Positions 33,716 through 46,425 are shown, counted from the first letter of the stretch. The stretch is DNA of 64,000 nucleotides from Rhodamnia argentea (GCF_020921035.1 NC_063160.1:18193095-18257094); one strand, 5' to 3'. Notes: a model not told the origin generated them from the letters alone. A program made the numbers and translations.

Positions 33716-34634
33716 ATCGGGCATATTGGAGATAAAACGATTACCAGAACTTGTTATGATCTTAATACCTCTATGCTTTTCAAACTATGAACCAGCGCAG
33801 GGTGTACGGTAAATAGACGCTACTTCAATAGATGGACAAGGACTGCGAAAGGAAATTGAGGGGAGAGGAACCCTGACTTCTATAATGAATGCAAGGAAAT
33901 CCAGCTCGCTGTTTTTATGTTGCTTTTGTTGGCTTGTTTAACAGAACCAACTACTTATGCTGCGCAACATCCTAGCGGAATTATGTCCTGTCCGAAAGGA
34001 TGGAATGGAACAAGGTCTGGCCAATGTGACGAAAGCATATAATACGAAGACTGCATAGGATGTCACCAATGCAAAATGGGTAGATGGCCATGTCGATCGT
34101 GGAGAAACTGAAATGAGCGCAATTTCCCATGGACATGCCTTAATCTTATACGAGATATTAGTTACATAACTTTGACAGTAGTCACCCCATCAAAGCTACA
34201 ACCTATTGGCAGATTTTCTCAAAGGACAGAGATCCTTGGTTGTTGGCCATGACATCTAAATGGCTACAAGACTGAATTGTGACAGAATCTTCTGACACCA
34301 TCTCAGCCAAATTATAGGAAGTAAGAAACAGATTAAGCTGATAAGTCTTACTTGCGAAATCATTATTTCAATTCAACTGTTGGAGTAGGATAGGATAGAC
34401 AATAAAGCGTTCAATCATGATGAATACCCACCCAATAACAAAGGAGAGACGAAATTTTTTTCATCAACTGGCAAAAGCACATAAAGAAAAAGGAAGAGAA
34501 GGAATCCGTGCGAGTGACAAGTTTCCCTTCAAAGGGAGGCTCTCCTGAGTTTCACTAGCAGAAATCAAAACAAGAGATTCGCTAAATTATCTTAAACACG
34601 TAGCCATGACAAAAGATCGCTCAAAAACTACAGA
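33716..34634. other. Convergent 3' intergenic region
   Basis: Shared 3' side of Lhcb6 (plus) and FabZ (minus). No gene; presumably 3' untranslated regions. Confidence 0.5.
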
Positions 34635-36749
34635 TTATTCACTGCCAGTGCCCGTAGCCATCAAAAAGTCGCCCTCACAGACCACTTCACCCCCAACATA
34701 AGCTTTCCCTTCCATCTTTGCAATTCCAAAGCGCTTCTGTAGCTTAACAAGTGTCATCCTCATAACTAGGGTGTCACCCGCAATGACGGGCTTCCGGAAT
34801 CTTACTTTGTCGATTCCAGCAAAGAAGAAATTCTCACGAGAGCCTCCCACCTCTGGCTGTAGCATAACCAAGCCACCAACCTGTGCCATTGCCTGGACAG
34901 CCAACAAAGGGCATCATTGTCTTCATCATGGATGAAAACCTCCCAATAATGTAAGTATCTTTCCCAAAGTAATGACACTTGTAGTAACACATGTATGAAG
35001 AAACATGAATTTCTAATTCCGAAACAATTCCTAACCAAAATTTCAGAGTCACCAACTAAAAATTTGACGAGTCTAATGATATTTCTTATAGTACAGAAGT
35101 CATAAGATGTTCAGTCCATTTAAAATTCCTACAGCAGCTAAGTAATTGCTATGGCCTGTGCTTGACTAATGACTAACTCCTGTAGAATCTGCAACAAAAT
35201 CATGGCCCTCCAGACTTGCAGAACCTCCCAGCAGAGAGACAGGCAGGGCAAAGGACAGCTACTGGCATCTTGTTAAAAATGATGTTCTGCTTTCTCACAA
35301 TGGATTTCCCGTGTGTAAAATCAGATGACGTATTTCAGGAGAAATTAAGCTTAGGTCCTACCATTTAATTCCTTCAATAGAAAAGAATTTGATAAACTTA
35401 CCCTTAGGTCACTCCTTGGGTGATAGTAACATGATCAGTAGCAGAGATGTAGTCAGAAACATTACTCTTGGCTAAGGTAGTGAGGCACTAAGCATAGGGG
35501 CTCAGAATGTAATTTATAAAGCAGATCACAGGCTCGCTGAAGTGCCTTCCCCTATGCAAGGTCCAAGCTTCAGCCAGGAAGCCACTACAGTCTTCCTTTG
35601 CCTTCCAAACGTTTAAGACAATGATAAACAAAACCGAGAACTTTACACCAACGACAATTACCAAGGACATTAAAGTTGACACGATGCCAGTAGGAACTTG
35701 GCAACTTCATGGTGCACATTAGGCAATGTTAAGTGGATCCATTGTTTCATAGCACAATTTGTCCAATAAGGGCATGAGAATATAAGATTTGCAGGTGGTT
35801 AATCCATTTTAATAACAGATCTTCAAGGAAAACCCAACCTCGAGAAACCCGAAATGGATTATTGGCACTTCATGCCAAGGACTGTCGGAACAAGAACAAC
35901 TTTGGACAGAAGACACCACATCATCTTTGAGAAAGAAAGCCAAACACCTATATATGCCTTCACCAATTACTCGGCATGGCAACACATCAGAAGAAATTTC
36001 ATTCGACTTAACACAAACCATTTTAATATCTCACCGGTACTTAGATGAAATTTAAAGTAAGAGATAAACCTCAAAAAGGCGCAAGAGAGAGAAGAGGGTT
36101 TTACCTCGACCATGAGAACACCAGGCATGATTGGCCTCTCGGGAAAATGCCCAGGAAAAAAGTTGTCGTTAATAGTAACATTCTTGATAGCAACAGCTGA
36201 AACTCCAGGATTGTATTCAATCACTCTATCCACTAGGAGAAATGGAAACCTAGAGCATATTAAGAATGAAAAGAGTTCTAACTTCTATTACATGAAAAGA
36301 GATACGACGACCGAAAAAGCGTTCTTTTTCCTCGGAGAAACCCAAAGCTACTTAAAGACGTCTTTACCTGTGAGGCAAAATGTCGCGAATCTGGTTGATA
36401 TCCATCACCGTCGGAAATGCAGCATATTCTGCGCCGGAAACGAAAATGCAACAGTCACCAACGTGATCTTTGAAAAGCAATCGCGATTCTCGCCACTCGA
36501 TAACGAAAAGGGTTAAAAAGAAAATAAAAAAATCAACCCACTCAATTCGATGGGAGTGTCGTCCTTCGGATCTTGAGCTGCGCCCAGCAAGCAAGGAGCC
36601 GCGAAACGACGGCCCGTCGTCTTCGAGGCGGCGTCGAATCTGGGACAGAACTGAAAGGAGACCGGCCGCAACACAGTCGATCGGCGAGGAGCGAGAGAAG
36701 AAGGCGAAGAAGAAGAAAGCAACGAACCGGAGAGAGCTGATGAGGCCAT
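34635..36749 (-). CDS. FABZ: 3-hydroxyacyl-[ACP] dehydratase, plastid (FabZ)
   Basis: Four exons: 36542-36749, 36368-36428, 36105-36249 and 34635-34892; 223 residues, all junctions in frame. An N-terminal Ser/Arg-rich transit peptide is followed by the hot-dog fold enzyme beginning near [20 protein letters not shown]. The catalytic block [19 protein letters not shown] has the active His124 and Glu138, the two residues used to remove water. It ends [12 protein letters not shown]. It catalyses the third step of each cycle of type II fatty-acid synthesis in the plastid, making trans-2-enoyl-ACP. The third intron is long (about 1.2 kb) and lies exactly between the His and the Ala after the catalytic Glu. 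Confidence 0.95.
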
Positions 36750-36947
36750 CGGGTGAAGGGTCGGGCAGAGACGGGTGGAAGGATGAAACCCAGAAGAGAA
36801 ATGAAAGAGAGGGAGTGATGGATTTGGGGATTTATGAAGGGGGGCAGGTGAAATTGGGCGAGAGAAACGAGGGGGAAGTGGAGTTGTGTTGGACTAGATC
36901 AGAGCAGGCAAGAAAACCATTTGCTCGCTAACTGTTTGTACGTATGC

Positions 36948-36949
<2 letters not shown>

Positions 36950-36989
<40 letters not shown>
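36950..36989. repeat. (GA)n microsatellite upstream of FabZ
   Basis: About 19 GA units 200 bases above the FabZ ATG, in its promoter or 5' leader. Confidence 0.9.
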
Positions 36990-36992
<3 letters not shown>

Positions 36993-37429
36993 ACTGCGGC
37001 GTGGCCGGGACGGAGAATCCCAAGCTTTTCTGCTTCATATTCTTATCAATGATTAATCACATCGCACGAACTTGATTCCTAGTGATTTCCTTAATATTTG
37101 TCCGTTCGAATAGGGCGCGGCTAGAGGTAATAAACAGGTGGGTCGAAGTATAATAAACCCATTTTTATACCTAATCCAATCCTAGTCTAGTCTGAACCTA
37201 TCCCAATAAATCATATTTTGAGCATGACCATTAGATCAGCAAATTAATGTTTCTGTGAAAATGAAAATTAACAACTAGAAAAGAACGATGACAAAAAAAA
37301 AAAAATTGAGAAGAGTAAATCCTAATTAAAACCGAAAAATAAAGAATGGAAAAGAGAAAAATGACAGAACTATATCATACCCGCAATACATATGTGAAAA
37401 AGGGCAAGCGAAGGCATCCTAGCCCTTGC

Positions 37430-37745
37430 CTAGATTAGGCGACCGCTCGCCTGTGGCCGGCCATCGTTGGCCATCACCGGGGCCTCGACCGACCGAGAGA
37501 AATATAAAAAAAAGGAAAAGGAAAGGGAAAGATAAATAAAGGAAAATAATATAATATAAAACTAAATAAATAGCTCAAAAATTATAAAATTATCAATAGT
37601 AGGATCGGTCATGCCACGTAAGACGGTCAACATCCACGTTAGTGATTTTCAGCCAAAATTGATCAAATGGATGACATTGGCAAATCATCGGGTTTAAGAT
37701 TGAATTGATCGTCGCATAACAAATTTATAATTTTTTGGATAATCT
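37430..37745. repeat. GC-rich dispersed repeat copy
   Basis: Core CGCTCGCCTGTGGCCGGCCA and purine tracts, followed by CATGCCACGTAAGACGGTC and repeat phrases like those at 8910-9140. No ORF. Confidence 0.5.
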
Positions 37746-37773
37746 TTCAGATAGTTTTGGTATATCAAATTTA

Positions 37774-37937
37774 GGCTTCGTTTGTTTAGCGGATAATTAT
37801 ATAGTCGACAGAGATATTTTCATTATCAACAATAATTTATGTCTAAATATTTTCATTTGTTCGTTTTTGTAAGTGATATGAATGATTATTTTTAGAAAAT
37901 TATTTTTCAAATTATTCATTATGAAATGAATGAAGCC
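37774..37937. mobile_element. Short Harbinger/Tourist-like MITE
   Basis: Ends GGCTTCGTTTGTTTA and (reverse complement) GGCTTCATTCATTTC, flanked by TTA at 37771-37773 and 37938-37940. 164 bp, no coding. Confidence 0.65.
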
Positions 37938-38375
37938 TTAGCCAAGGTGGTTTTGGGTTGAAAGCTTCAAACCCACCAAGATCCATTATTAATTGGGCTC
38001 TTTTTTGTAATTATGTTTACAATATGTTTTTAAAACTTTTAAGTAACGCATATTCCACCAGTTCACTATATATGAGCCCTAAATTGAGTTTGAGACCCAT
38101 ATTGCCTCTGCCTACAAGTTTAAGAATTTGAGCTCTACATAATCAAACGTGTACAATAAAACTGCACGAATTATCAGCCCCATTATTTTTCTTTTGGGCC
38201 TGCAATGACTCTGGGCCATTGCAGAAGGCCGGATGGCCCGAGCCCAAAGGAAACACCCGACCCGGAGACCGCATACGCCTAACTGGATTCAAGTAATCCA
38301 ACCAGGAGAAAACCATCGCCGTCATCGTCCTCAACCCAAAATCCACAGTCCCCATCTCCGATCTCTTCTCACGCC

Positions 38376-39602
38376 ATGGACATCCAGCGCAACACCTCCC
38401 CTTCCTCTTCCTCCTCCTCTGCCTCTTCTGTCGCTCCGAACTCTTTAACCGCCGTCGCGACTGCCACCGCCGCCACCGACGACCCGATGCACTCCTGGTG
38501 GGAGTCCATCTCCAAGGCCCGCACCCGCATCGAGTCCCTCTCCTCCATCCTCTCCATACCTCTCTCTTTCCTCAGCGACTCCGACCGCCCCGCCCTCTCC
38601 CTCCTCTCCTCCTTGCCCGTCTACTCTGCCCTTTCCTCGGCCCTCGCCGACCCCCTTTCGGGCTCCGGCTCGGACCCCCTCTGCCACTGGCTCTACGACA
38701 CTTTCCTCTCGTCCGATCCCCACCTCCGCCTCGTCGTCTTCTCCTTGTTGCCCCTCCTTTCTGGTCTCTACCTCTCCCGCATCCACTCCGATCCCTCCCC
38801 GTCCCTCGCCGGCTTTGAGGCTGTCCTCCTTGCCATTTATTCTTCCGAATGCAAGGCCCGCGCAGGCAAACCCTCGCTGATTGCGATCCCAGACCTCTCC
38901 CAGCCCTCTCTCTACCACAGTCCGCGCACCCGATCCCCTGCGCCGCCATCCCGTGCCTCTGCCGGGGTTTTGTGGCCGCCCCTTGAGCCACAGGTTGCGG
39001 TGAAGTCTACAAAAAGGGCCGCGATAGTGGGAATAGCTCTGGATTGTTATTATAAGCAGATCTCTCAGATGCCTTCATGGTCAAAGCTCGAGCTTTGCCA
39101 GTTCGTTGCAGCTTGGGCGGGGCAGGATTGCTCCTGCAGGAGGGAGTTTGATGGTGACGAGGAAAAAGTTGATGGGTTCAGGGCTCTGGAGGATGGGAAT
39201 GGCATTGAGAATGAGATAGAGATTGATGGGTTTGTGGAGGAAGTTAGGAACTTGGCAATTGAAGAGAATGGTGTGAATCTGGAGTCAAAGGGTGCGAGAA
39301 TCCCGCTCCCTTGGGAGCTTTTGCAACCTGTATTGAGGATCTTGGGCCACTGTTTGTTGGCTCCTTTGAACGCAGAGGAAGTCAAGGACGCTGCTTCGGT
39401 TGCGGTCAGGAGTTTATATGCAAGGGCTTCTCATGATTTGGTTCCCCAGGCAATCTTGGCTACGAGGAGTCTCATTCAGCTCGACAAGAGGGCGCGAGAG
39501 GCTGCAAAAGCGGTTGTAGCTGTGGCAGCTGCAAATGCATCTTCGAATGCTAACACGCCGAGCAAAGCTAAGAAACCTGAGATTCTTTTGGTGTCCAAGT
39601 GA
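38376..39602 (+). CDS. HYC: Hyccin-family protein (PI4-kinase alpha complex subunit)
   Basis: Intronless, 408 residues. After a Ser-rich start (residues 8-20) and DPMHSWWESISKARTRIESL comes the helical hyccin domain, including the family motif PDLSQPSLYHSP near residue 172 and SWSKLELCQFVAAWAGQD. It ends with an Ala-rich stretch and a short basic tail. Plant hyccins (HYC1/HYC2) join NPG and EFOP proteins to hold PI4K-alpha1 at the plasma membrane, where it makes PI4P. The first 600 bases are very rich in C (TCC/CTC codons) and the rest is not, a strong 5'-to-3' GC fall within one exon. The start at 38376 begins the only long frame and follows a short leader. Confidence 0.9.
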   Translation: MDIQRNTSPSSSSSSASSVAPNSLTAVATATAATDDPMHSWWESISKARTRIESLSSILSIPLSFLSDSDRPALSLLSSLPVYSALSSALADPLSGSGSDPLCHWLYDTFLSSDPHLRLVVFSLLPLLSGLYLSRIHSDPSPSLAGFEAVLLAIYSSECKARAGKPSLIAIPDLSQPSLYHSPRTRSPAPPSRASAGVLWPPLEPQVAVKSTKRAAIVGIALDCYYKQISQMPSWSKLELCQFVAAWAGQDCSCRREFDGDEEKVDGFRALEDGNGIENEIEIDGFVEEVRNLAIEENGVNLESKGARIPLPWELLQPVLRILGHCLLAPLNAEEVKDAASVAVRSLYARASHDLVPQAILATRSLIQLDKRAREAAKAVVAVAAANASSNANTPSKAKKPEILLVSK

Positions 39603-42600
39603 CAATTATTTTGGTTACTTTTGCCAGTGTTGGATGTTGTTGTGTAGACAGCTCAAAATCAAACAGTTCACTGAGCATCATGTGTTGGTTCTTGAACTGG
39701 TATGTGTGTATTGATAGAGGTGAGAAGTTCATCTGCTGATACGTAGGAATGGGGTTCTACCCCTTATATTTCGTTCTGGAGAGTTTATGATCTTCTGCTG
39801 TGCTTGGATGCACTTCCTTGATGCTTGGCAAAATGTTTTGTCTGTAACCCATGAAATTGTCTCTTTTTGTCCATCATGTTGTCATGCTATGTGAGGATTA
39901 TGCCAATGTGCTGGGTGATTCTTCCTTTTATTGGTTATGTGTTTCTTAGCAAATTGATGCCATTTGCTGCTTATGAAGTTGATTATTTGATGCTTATTTG
40001 TGTTGATCCATAATTTAGATCCCTATGCTACAATTTTTCCTGGATGCTGCTACTCGCATAGATTCAGTTGTGAAGAGGACCTAACTGTCTGTCTTCTCTA
40101 AAAAGGCACTGTTGCCTTCTAAGTTATGATAGGGTCTTCTCAATAATATTTCCCAGGGAATTGTCTCCATGGATAGGGTTCAGAGAGATATGGATGGGGT
40201 AGCTCGTTCCTTCGGCAATTGTGCTTTAACTAATTCCTTTACCGCTTTACCTTTTACTTTTGACTCAGTTTCTTGTTCCATTAGGTCGGTTGTGGGTAGA
40301 GAATGTATTAGTCCTTGTAGTACGGTCTCAAGTTGGATGAATGCATCTTCATTTCCCAGCAGAAAAAAAAAAAGGATAAAGGCATCTGGACTATTTCTCA
40401 CACTGTTTTATGTTCTTGAGCTAGTTGATTTTCGCAATGACATGTTTGTTGTTCCACTATGTGCAAGAGTGTGTCTGTGAGAATTCAGTTTAACTCTAGA
40501 ATAAAATGAGATCCATTTACTGGTCATTGTAGTCTTGTGAACTGTGAAATTGACATTTTACATATCTATGAGGTAGGCTGAAGATGCCATGAATTTGTGG
40601 TCCATGGAAAGGAGTGATGGCAGGACGAGCTGCCATTAATTTGTTGTCTTCGAAAATTTATTAATACAAAATTCTTGTTAATCGACAGTTCTTTCATGGA
40701 CGATTCACCGTTGCTGAATGGTAATTTCTTTTCTGCTGTTGCTGGATAGGATAGTCTGAACAATTCAAGCAGTGGCTCTTCATATGCATTCCGGATACTC
40801 AATTTATGGTAGATAGAATTGTGGATGAATAACTACCTCATCCTGCACAGAAATGCTTTTGAACTGGACTGTATTTTTTAGTCATGATACTCTGTATCCG
40901 GCCACCGGGCGGGGGGTTTTGGGGGAGAAAGGAAGAGGGAGGGAGGGGGGAGGTGTCGGATTTAATTGAACTGAATGACACAGAAATTTAATTTAGTTGA
41001 TAAGTTAATCCTTCCAAACTCTAGGCCAAAAAGTTCTAGTGCATCTAATGGAAGAACAATTCTAGGTAGTGTAGGGCGGACCCAAGAAGATAGAAAAATT
41101 GAGTTTATTTATTAACTGGTTTAGTCTCTACTGAGTTGTCTACTTGTATTTCTTTGCTTAAGTGTGGACGAATTGTTAAGAGAAGGGGGTTTTACTATTC
41201 TATCTGAGCAAGAGGGAAGAATTGCGCATTCTATTGAGAGGTGGACGATGGAGAAGTCGTTGATCTATGGATGGATATGCAATAAATTTAAAGTAAAGCC
41301 TTCTGCTCTTTTAGACAGGCGACGAACTGTCTGCCTGCAGATTGTTGTAACTTCTACTGCGTGATAGAGGTTTGGCAAGCCAATGGTTAGTTTTGGCTCG
41401 TCAATTTCTGCTCTGGTGAGTATTTATATACGCTTCGTTATATTTTTGGCTTGTTGGAAGTCAATGTGATCGGTATGGTTGCAAGAAATGATAATTCAAA
41501 GGACAGATATGCATAGTAGTTGGTTGCTGTGAAAATGCAGATTTCAGGGCACACGGTGCCGATAGCTGACGTGTTGGTAACATAACTAGATGTATATGCC
41601 TGTGTTTTCTTTAGACGTTAGTTATCCATGGTTTTGGCCGAGATAGTTCTGTTCTTGGTTGCTCCAAATAAATGTTCTTTCCTTGGTTTATGTGCTGGTC
41701 TGCGATGATGTCTTGGCGGCTGTCTAGTGAGGGTCTACGACTCTAGATTGATTTGATCATGAAAGTCCTTTTGGAAGCAGCAGTCAGAGTTTTGGTCCTG
41801 AAATTTGTACAGCGAGGATGTTATATAGTTCTGAAATTTTTTGGCCAATAGCTTCGGCTCGTTTGAAATTTGAATTGCATTCCTTTGAGGAAGTTATACT
41901 CCATGGTGTGATCTTATTTGGGTTAAAATTGTGCCTCCTAGATAAGGTATCTGCTGGTTTATCTCCTTGTGTGGAAATATGGGGAGTAAAAAGGCAGTGA
42001 AAAATCAAGAGTTGGGTGGAATTTGGACCTTTTATGTCATTGTACATCCGTCACCATCGCTGACCTCCTGGCCAACTACCGGAATACAAATATATTATTT
42101 CAAACTCTTCACTAAAAACTATCTTTAATGATAACCAATAGGACTCTATGGTTGTTAGGAAGGCCTTCTCCTTATTATAAGAAGATGATTTGTCTATGGG
42201 CAACTTCTAAATATTATAACGAACTTCAGATAAGTAAATTTTTTTTATTTATTCAATTGTTTTGTTTGATGAAAATATAAATATTTCCAAAAATATATAT
42301 ATTTTTATTTTCCCAAGTTTAAACTTATACATTCTCTGATTTTGCATGCATAAATAAAAGGAATGCGTTTTTCGGAGCCATTCTAAAGCAAATTTACCCG
42401 CTAAAAAATCATTCAGCATTTGTTCCAGAAAAAAAGGTATATTGGATGAGGTGCATATGATATTACGTATTATATACTAGTTAAATTTTGTCAAACCTCC
42501 ACTTTAGATTACAGAATTCTACTACAGAAGCTTCTAAAGGCTAAGGATTAAGCTATTTCACGCATACTTATTCGCATTTGAGACATGGTATATTTTCCCC

Positions 42601-42823
42601 AACCTCAATTAATTCCATGTTTTCACTAAAGACGTTGGTATAAAAATTGACAGTGGGTGTCTGCTTTAATTCTTAACTAAATTCGACCCAAATTTTTTTT
42701 TTCTTCACTAAATACATAGAGGGTCTAATCCATTAAACATTTTGTGGATGTGGACTTGACCTTTCCCCCTACTCAAACATCTTGATGAAAGCTTTCTACG
42801 TTGGCTAGGCTACCGAGCATCTA
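39603..42823. other. Long intergenic region without a supported gene
   Basis: Starts with the likely 3' untranslated region of the hyccin gene. Short open frames at 40180-40401 (minus) and 41164-41364 (plus) have no recognisable domain. There is a GC-rich GGGAGGGAGGGGGG patch at 40920-40955. No repeat structure stands out. Confidence 0.4.
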
Positions 42824-43069
42824 GGGTGGGTTTATTTCACGAAAAATGAACGATTTGAAAAATATTTTCCTAAAAATGATCGCTTATTCCGTTTATAGAA
42901 ATGAATGAGTGAAAAATAAATATGTCGTCCACGAAAGTGATTAGGTATAAAATTATCATCGTAATGCAAGTATATTCTATTGGCTAATTATTCCAAATGA
43001 CATAACCATCATCTTTAGGAAAATGTTTTCCAAAACACATATTTTCCGTGAAACAAATAAATTCTTAGG
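42824..43069. mobile_element. MITE-like inverted-repeat element
   Basis: Left end has TTTATTTCACGAAAAATG and TTTTCCTAAAAATGAT. The right end (reverse complement) has TTTATTTGTTTCACGGAAAA and TTTTCCTAAAGATGAT. Total about 245 bp, no ORF. Confidence 0.6.
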
Positions 43070-43463
43070 ATGCTTTATTGTAGATAATTCGTCTATCTAA
43101 TCAACTTGAAAGTATACATACGATGATCATATTCTCTTCTTACCTATACAGTTATTTATTTAAAGCCAACATCTAATTTTGAATAAATAATCAGATATCG
43201 CCAGAAATTCCGCAGGAAGGTAAGAAACCATTGAAATTCATGGTCAAGATTTTCATCTCGGAGACGACAGCCATCAATTTTATTCAAATGAAAAGAACTA
43301 CACATTTCCTTCTTTTAATTGAGTCAACCTATCCACTTCGATGCGACCAAAAAAAAAAAACTATCCACTGCAAATTCAATAGAACGCACCATGAATCAGC
43401 TTACGCCGGTTCTAACACATAACACTCTAATCCTGGAGTTCGATTAGTCTTCAATGATCTAAA

Positions 43464-44655
43464 TCATGCATTAATGGCGGAGCATATTTTCCTAATTTCG
43501 CCATCCGTCCCCGTCTTCACACCAATGTTACTCATCTTCACCATCGATCTAGCAAACTCCGCGCCGAAGTCCAACCGGGTCGGGCCTCCACTGCTCAGGA
43601 AGCTCTGCACGAAAGTTCTCGTGGAGGCGTCGGTCCACAGCTTCTGATCGGACTCCAAAAGTCCCCTTCCGCTCCTCAAGTTTGCGAAGAAGGACGTGTC
43701 GAAGCGGTTGGGGCTGCCGGTGTCGAGGGCGACGCGCCTCGCGCCGTCGCCGCCTTGTGGACACAGAGATTGGAGTTGAGAAACAAAGGAAGGATCAATG
43801 GAGGGGTCGACTGAGGTGGTAGTGTTGAAGTTGTAGAGCCTGTTCTGGAAGAACCGGCAAGCTCCAGTTCCTATGGTGTGCCCTCCTGTAAATCCATATT
43901 GGTTAGGTTTGGACATGCTTTAATATAACACTTCTGTGTCGCCAACTTTAATTGAAATACTAACCAACGAGAGCAACAAGATCAAGGGTGTTCAGTCCTA
44001 AGTCAGCAAACTTCTGCTTTTGCACATCAACTGAATCCAGGAAGCTGGGCAAATTTCCAGCATCTGATGCAGAGGAGACCCGTCCATCTCTGCGTCCCGT
44101 CGGCACTGCCCAACTTGGTCCGTTCGTCTGCATTGAAATTCACGAATCACATCACTCAAAATGTCTCGAATGTCTGAAGACTTGGCCTTTCAAAAGAGAT
44201 CAATCTTGTTGCTGCTGCCAAGATGGGAGCCCGGGATTGTTACATACAAGAGCAACGGAATCGCGGGCCGCCAGTGCGAGAATATCAGTACAAGAAACGA
44301 CGCCGGGACACGCAGTTTCGAGCTGGGTCTTTGCGTCGTCGATCACTTCATATCCTCTCAACCCCCGGTTCGCATTCGACGTTTTCTCCGCGCTGGGCCC
44401 ATCGAGGAGGACCGAACCGTCGCATCCCCGGACGAAGCAGTCGTGGAAGTGCATCCTCAGCAGCCCGGGAGCCACAGTGGGGTCGAACCGGAAATGGGCC
44501 TGAACAGCCGACCTAACAATGGCCTCAGCACGCGGACACGAACGTGAGTAGAACCCTACTCTCGTACCTTGTCCTCTCACAAAGGTCGGCGCGATGCACA
44601 ATGCCAGGAGCATCATGAACAAGGTGGTTTTTCCGATAAAGAAGCCACCCTCCAT
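43464..44655 (-). CDS. Class III secretory peroxidase
   Basis: Three exons: 44248-44655, 43965-44127 and 43464-43885; 330 residues, in frame throughout. A signal peptide (to about residue 28) is followed by the distal heme pocket [15 protein letters not shown] (Arg67, His71), the conserved [15 protein letters not shown], and the proximal heme-ligand block [15 protein letters not shown] with His193. Eight cysteines for four disulphides are present, and FDTSFFANL and SDQKLWTD near the end are typical. The product is secreted to the wall or vacuole and oxidises phenolics with hydrogen peroxide. The classic first intron of the family is absent, leaving two introns. Confidence 0.95.
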
Positions 44656-44770
44656 TGTTTCGAAAAAAACAGGGGAAATGAAGCGAATACGCCTTAGCCT
44701 ACAATACTGAGATTTGAATATCTAAAGACGTTCTGCGTTTGGCGTGAGGCAATGCATGCAGAATGCGCAC

Positions 44771-44780
44771 GTATATATAG
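44771..44780 (-). promoter_or_regulatory. TATA box of the peroxidase gene
   Basis: Minus strand CTATATATAC, about 120 bases above the ATG at 44655, with CATGCA motifs just downstream. Confidence 0.6.
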
Positions 44781-45299
44781 GGTGAAGGAGAGGTCAAGCT
44801 ATGGAGGAGAAGTATAAAAAGATGGCTGGAGAGGGAGAGAGAGAGAAAGAGAGACAGAGCAGGTCCCATGCTCTGCATGGGTTTTTGTTCACGTGCATGT
44901 ATCCTAGTGATCACAGTACAAATGCCACTAGTTGAATCTGAATTTTCACGAGGAAGTTTCCAGGAAAGTGGATGGAGAGAAGATTCTCAGCATGCCGATC
45001 GTGGGCTGGTTCGAATAGCGGAACGGTGTGAAAACATCGCAAGGGAGGAGAGTCAAAATAGACGGAAGAAGAGGTCATCGGGAGCAAAAGATAAAGCCCA
45101 AAACAAGAAGAGGGTACGTCGTTTTGCTAAATTTGGCCTTTTGCCCGTTCTTGCCTGGCCGAACACAATCGTCGAAACCGCGTCGGGGGTCCATGCAAGA
45201 GCGCAGAGACACAGAAGAGAATACATCCAAGCTCCAATGGCTGACCCAAGTCAATTCCTTCCTCTTCTTTTTTGGAGGCTGTGTAACTTTTTTGCTCCT

Positions 45300-45560
45300 T
45301 TGAATGTATTTGTATTTATGGGTTATTATGGAGTTTTTTTATTCTTTTTGGGATTCTCTCATATATAGGGATCTGAAGTATCTCGCATCGTTTGACTATA
45401 GAGTTATATAAAGCATACACACGTGGCCTTTCTTTACTTAATTTTCTAATAGGGTATCAGAATTAGGTTCTACAAAGTTTATTTCGCGTGATATTTCACC
45501 CTCATGGCCGACAACATTAAATATGCTCTCGTAGAATCGTGATACTTTGTTGTCGCTTGT
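45300..45560 (+). mobile_element. Possible Copia-type LTR end and primer-binding site (fossil)
   Basis: A TATATAAAG-containing AT-rich tract is followed at about 45453 by GGGTATCAGAATTAGG, which resembles the Copia primer-binding site, then by a gag-start-like ATGGCCGACAAC near 45505. Nothing further of an element is visible; a short broken remnant at most. Confidence 0.35.
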
Positions 45561-45665
45561 TGGGAAGGGCGTCCTTCTAGATTGGACGTTTCGTATAGAT
45601 AATGATTACGTGCCGATAACTATTGTTAGTGGAACCGGATCCCCTGCCATAGTAGGGGAAACATT

Positions 45666-45740
45666 GCATCCCCACCCTCCATCCTTGTTTATAGGGGGGG
45701 AAAAAAATTGGGAAAATATTTTGGAGGGTGGGGATGGGGC
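45666..45740. repeat. Short inverted repeat
   Basis: CATCCCCACCCTCC at 45667-45680 pairs perfectly with GGAGGGTGGGGATG at 45723-45736, leaving a 42-base loop. Function unknown. Confidence 0.75.
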
Positions 45741-45982
45741 ATGTCACCTGCCTTTATGGCAGGGAATCCAGAGGCATTGTTACAAGAGAGACTCGAAGTG
45801 CCCAAGGATGAAGATTTCAATCCCACAGGAGAAGAGTCACTGCCTGTCCTAACTAGCAATGATGGTGAGATTAATCAAGAAGTAATTTGGTTAAGCAGTA
45901 AGCATCGAAAACTCTCAATAGAAATCCGCGGAAGATGATTCAAACATTCGAAAATTTGCTATTCTAGCACTTGTTTTGATAA

Positions 45983-46425
45983 GGGGCAAAGTATAAAAAA
46001 GTCATAAAGCTATTGCATTTGTGCGAATTCAATTTTATACTTTTCAATTGTACCAATTGAATGTTAAACCTTTTGACGATTTTTCAATATAGTCTATTCG
46101 GTCAATTTTCAAAGAAAATCTCTAACGTGAATGCCGATTTTCCTAAGTGGCATGATTACGACTTGAGCCGCCGCGGACAAATTTTATAATTTTCAAAAAA
46201 TTTAATTTTTTTATTGCTTTTTTTTCTTTTTAGAACTCTAGGCCGGCAAGTGCCTCCATGCCATCGCTAAGATCCAAATGAGAGCATCGATTTCCTATCA
46301 AAATTGGCAAAATGACTATATCGGCAAATCATCAAAAGGTACATGACTTTATTGACACTATTAAAATATTTAGGACTGAATTGGCATTAATATAGTAAAT
46401 TCAAGACTTTCCGGTACTTTCCCCC
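45983..46425. mobile_element. MITE-like element of the dispersed family
   Basis: Left end GGGGCAAAGTATAAAAAAGT, right end (reverse complement) GGGGGAAAGTACCGGAAAGT. Inside are TTGAATGTTAAACC-like phrases and a GC-rich core remnant (CTCTAGGCCGGCAAG). No ORF. The stretch 46426-47240 after it shows no gene. Confidence 0.6.

Noticed and set aside
36470-36931. Plus-strand 153-codon frame over FabZ exon 1
   Set aside because: Runs opposite the transit-peptide exon and GA-rich leader; basic low-complexity, no domain.
38445-38991. Long antisense frames opposite the hyccin gene
   Set aside because: They are Gly/Arg/Glu-rich reflections of the C-rich coding strand and have no family.
40180-40401. Minus-strand 73-codon frame downstream of hyccin
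   Set aside because: Looks protein-like but matches no family I know; no splice partners or promoter found.
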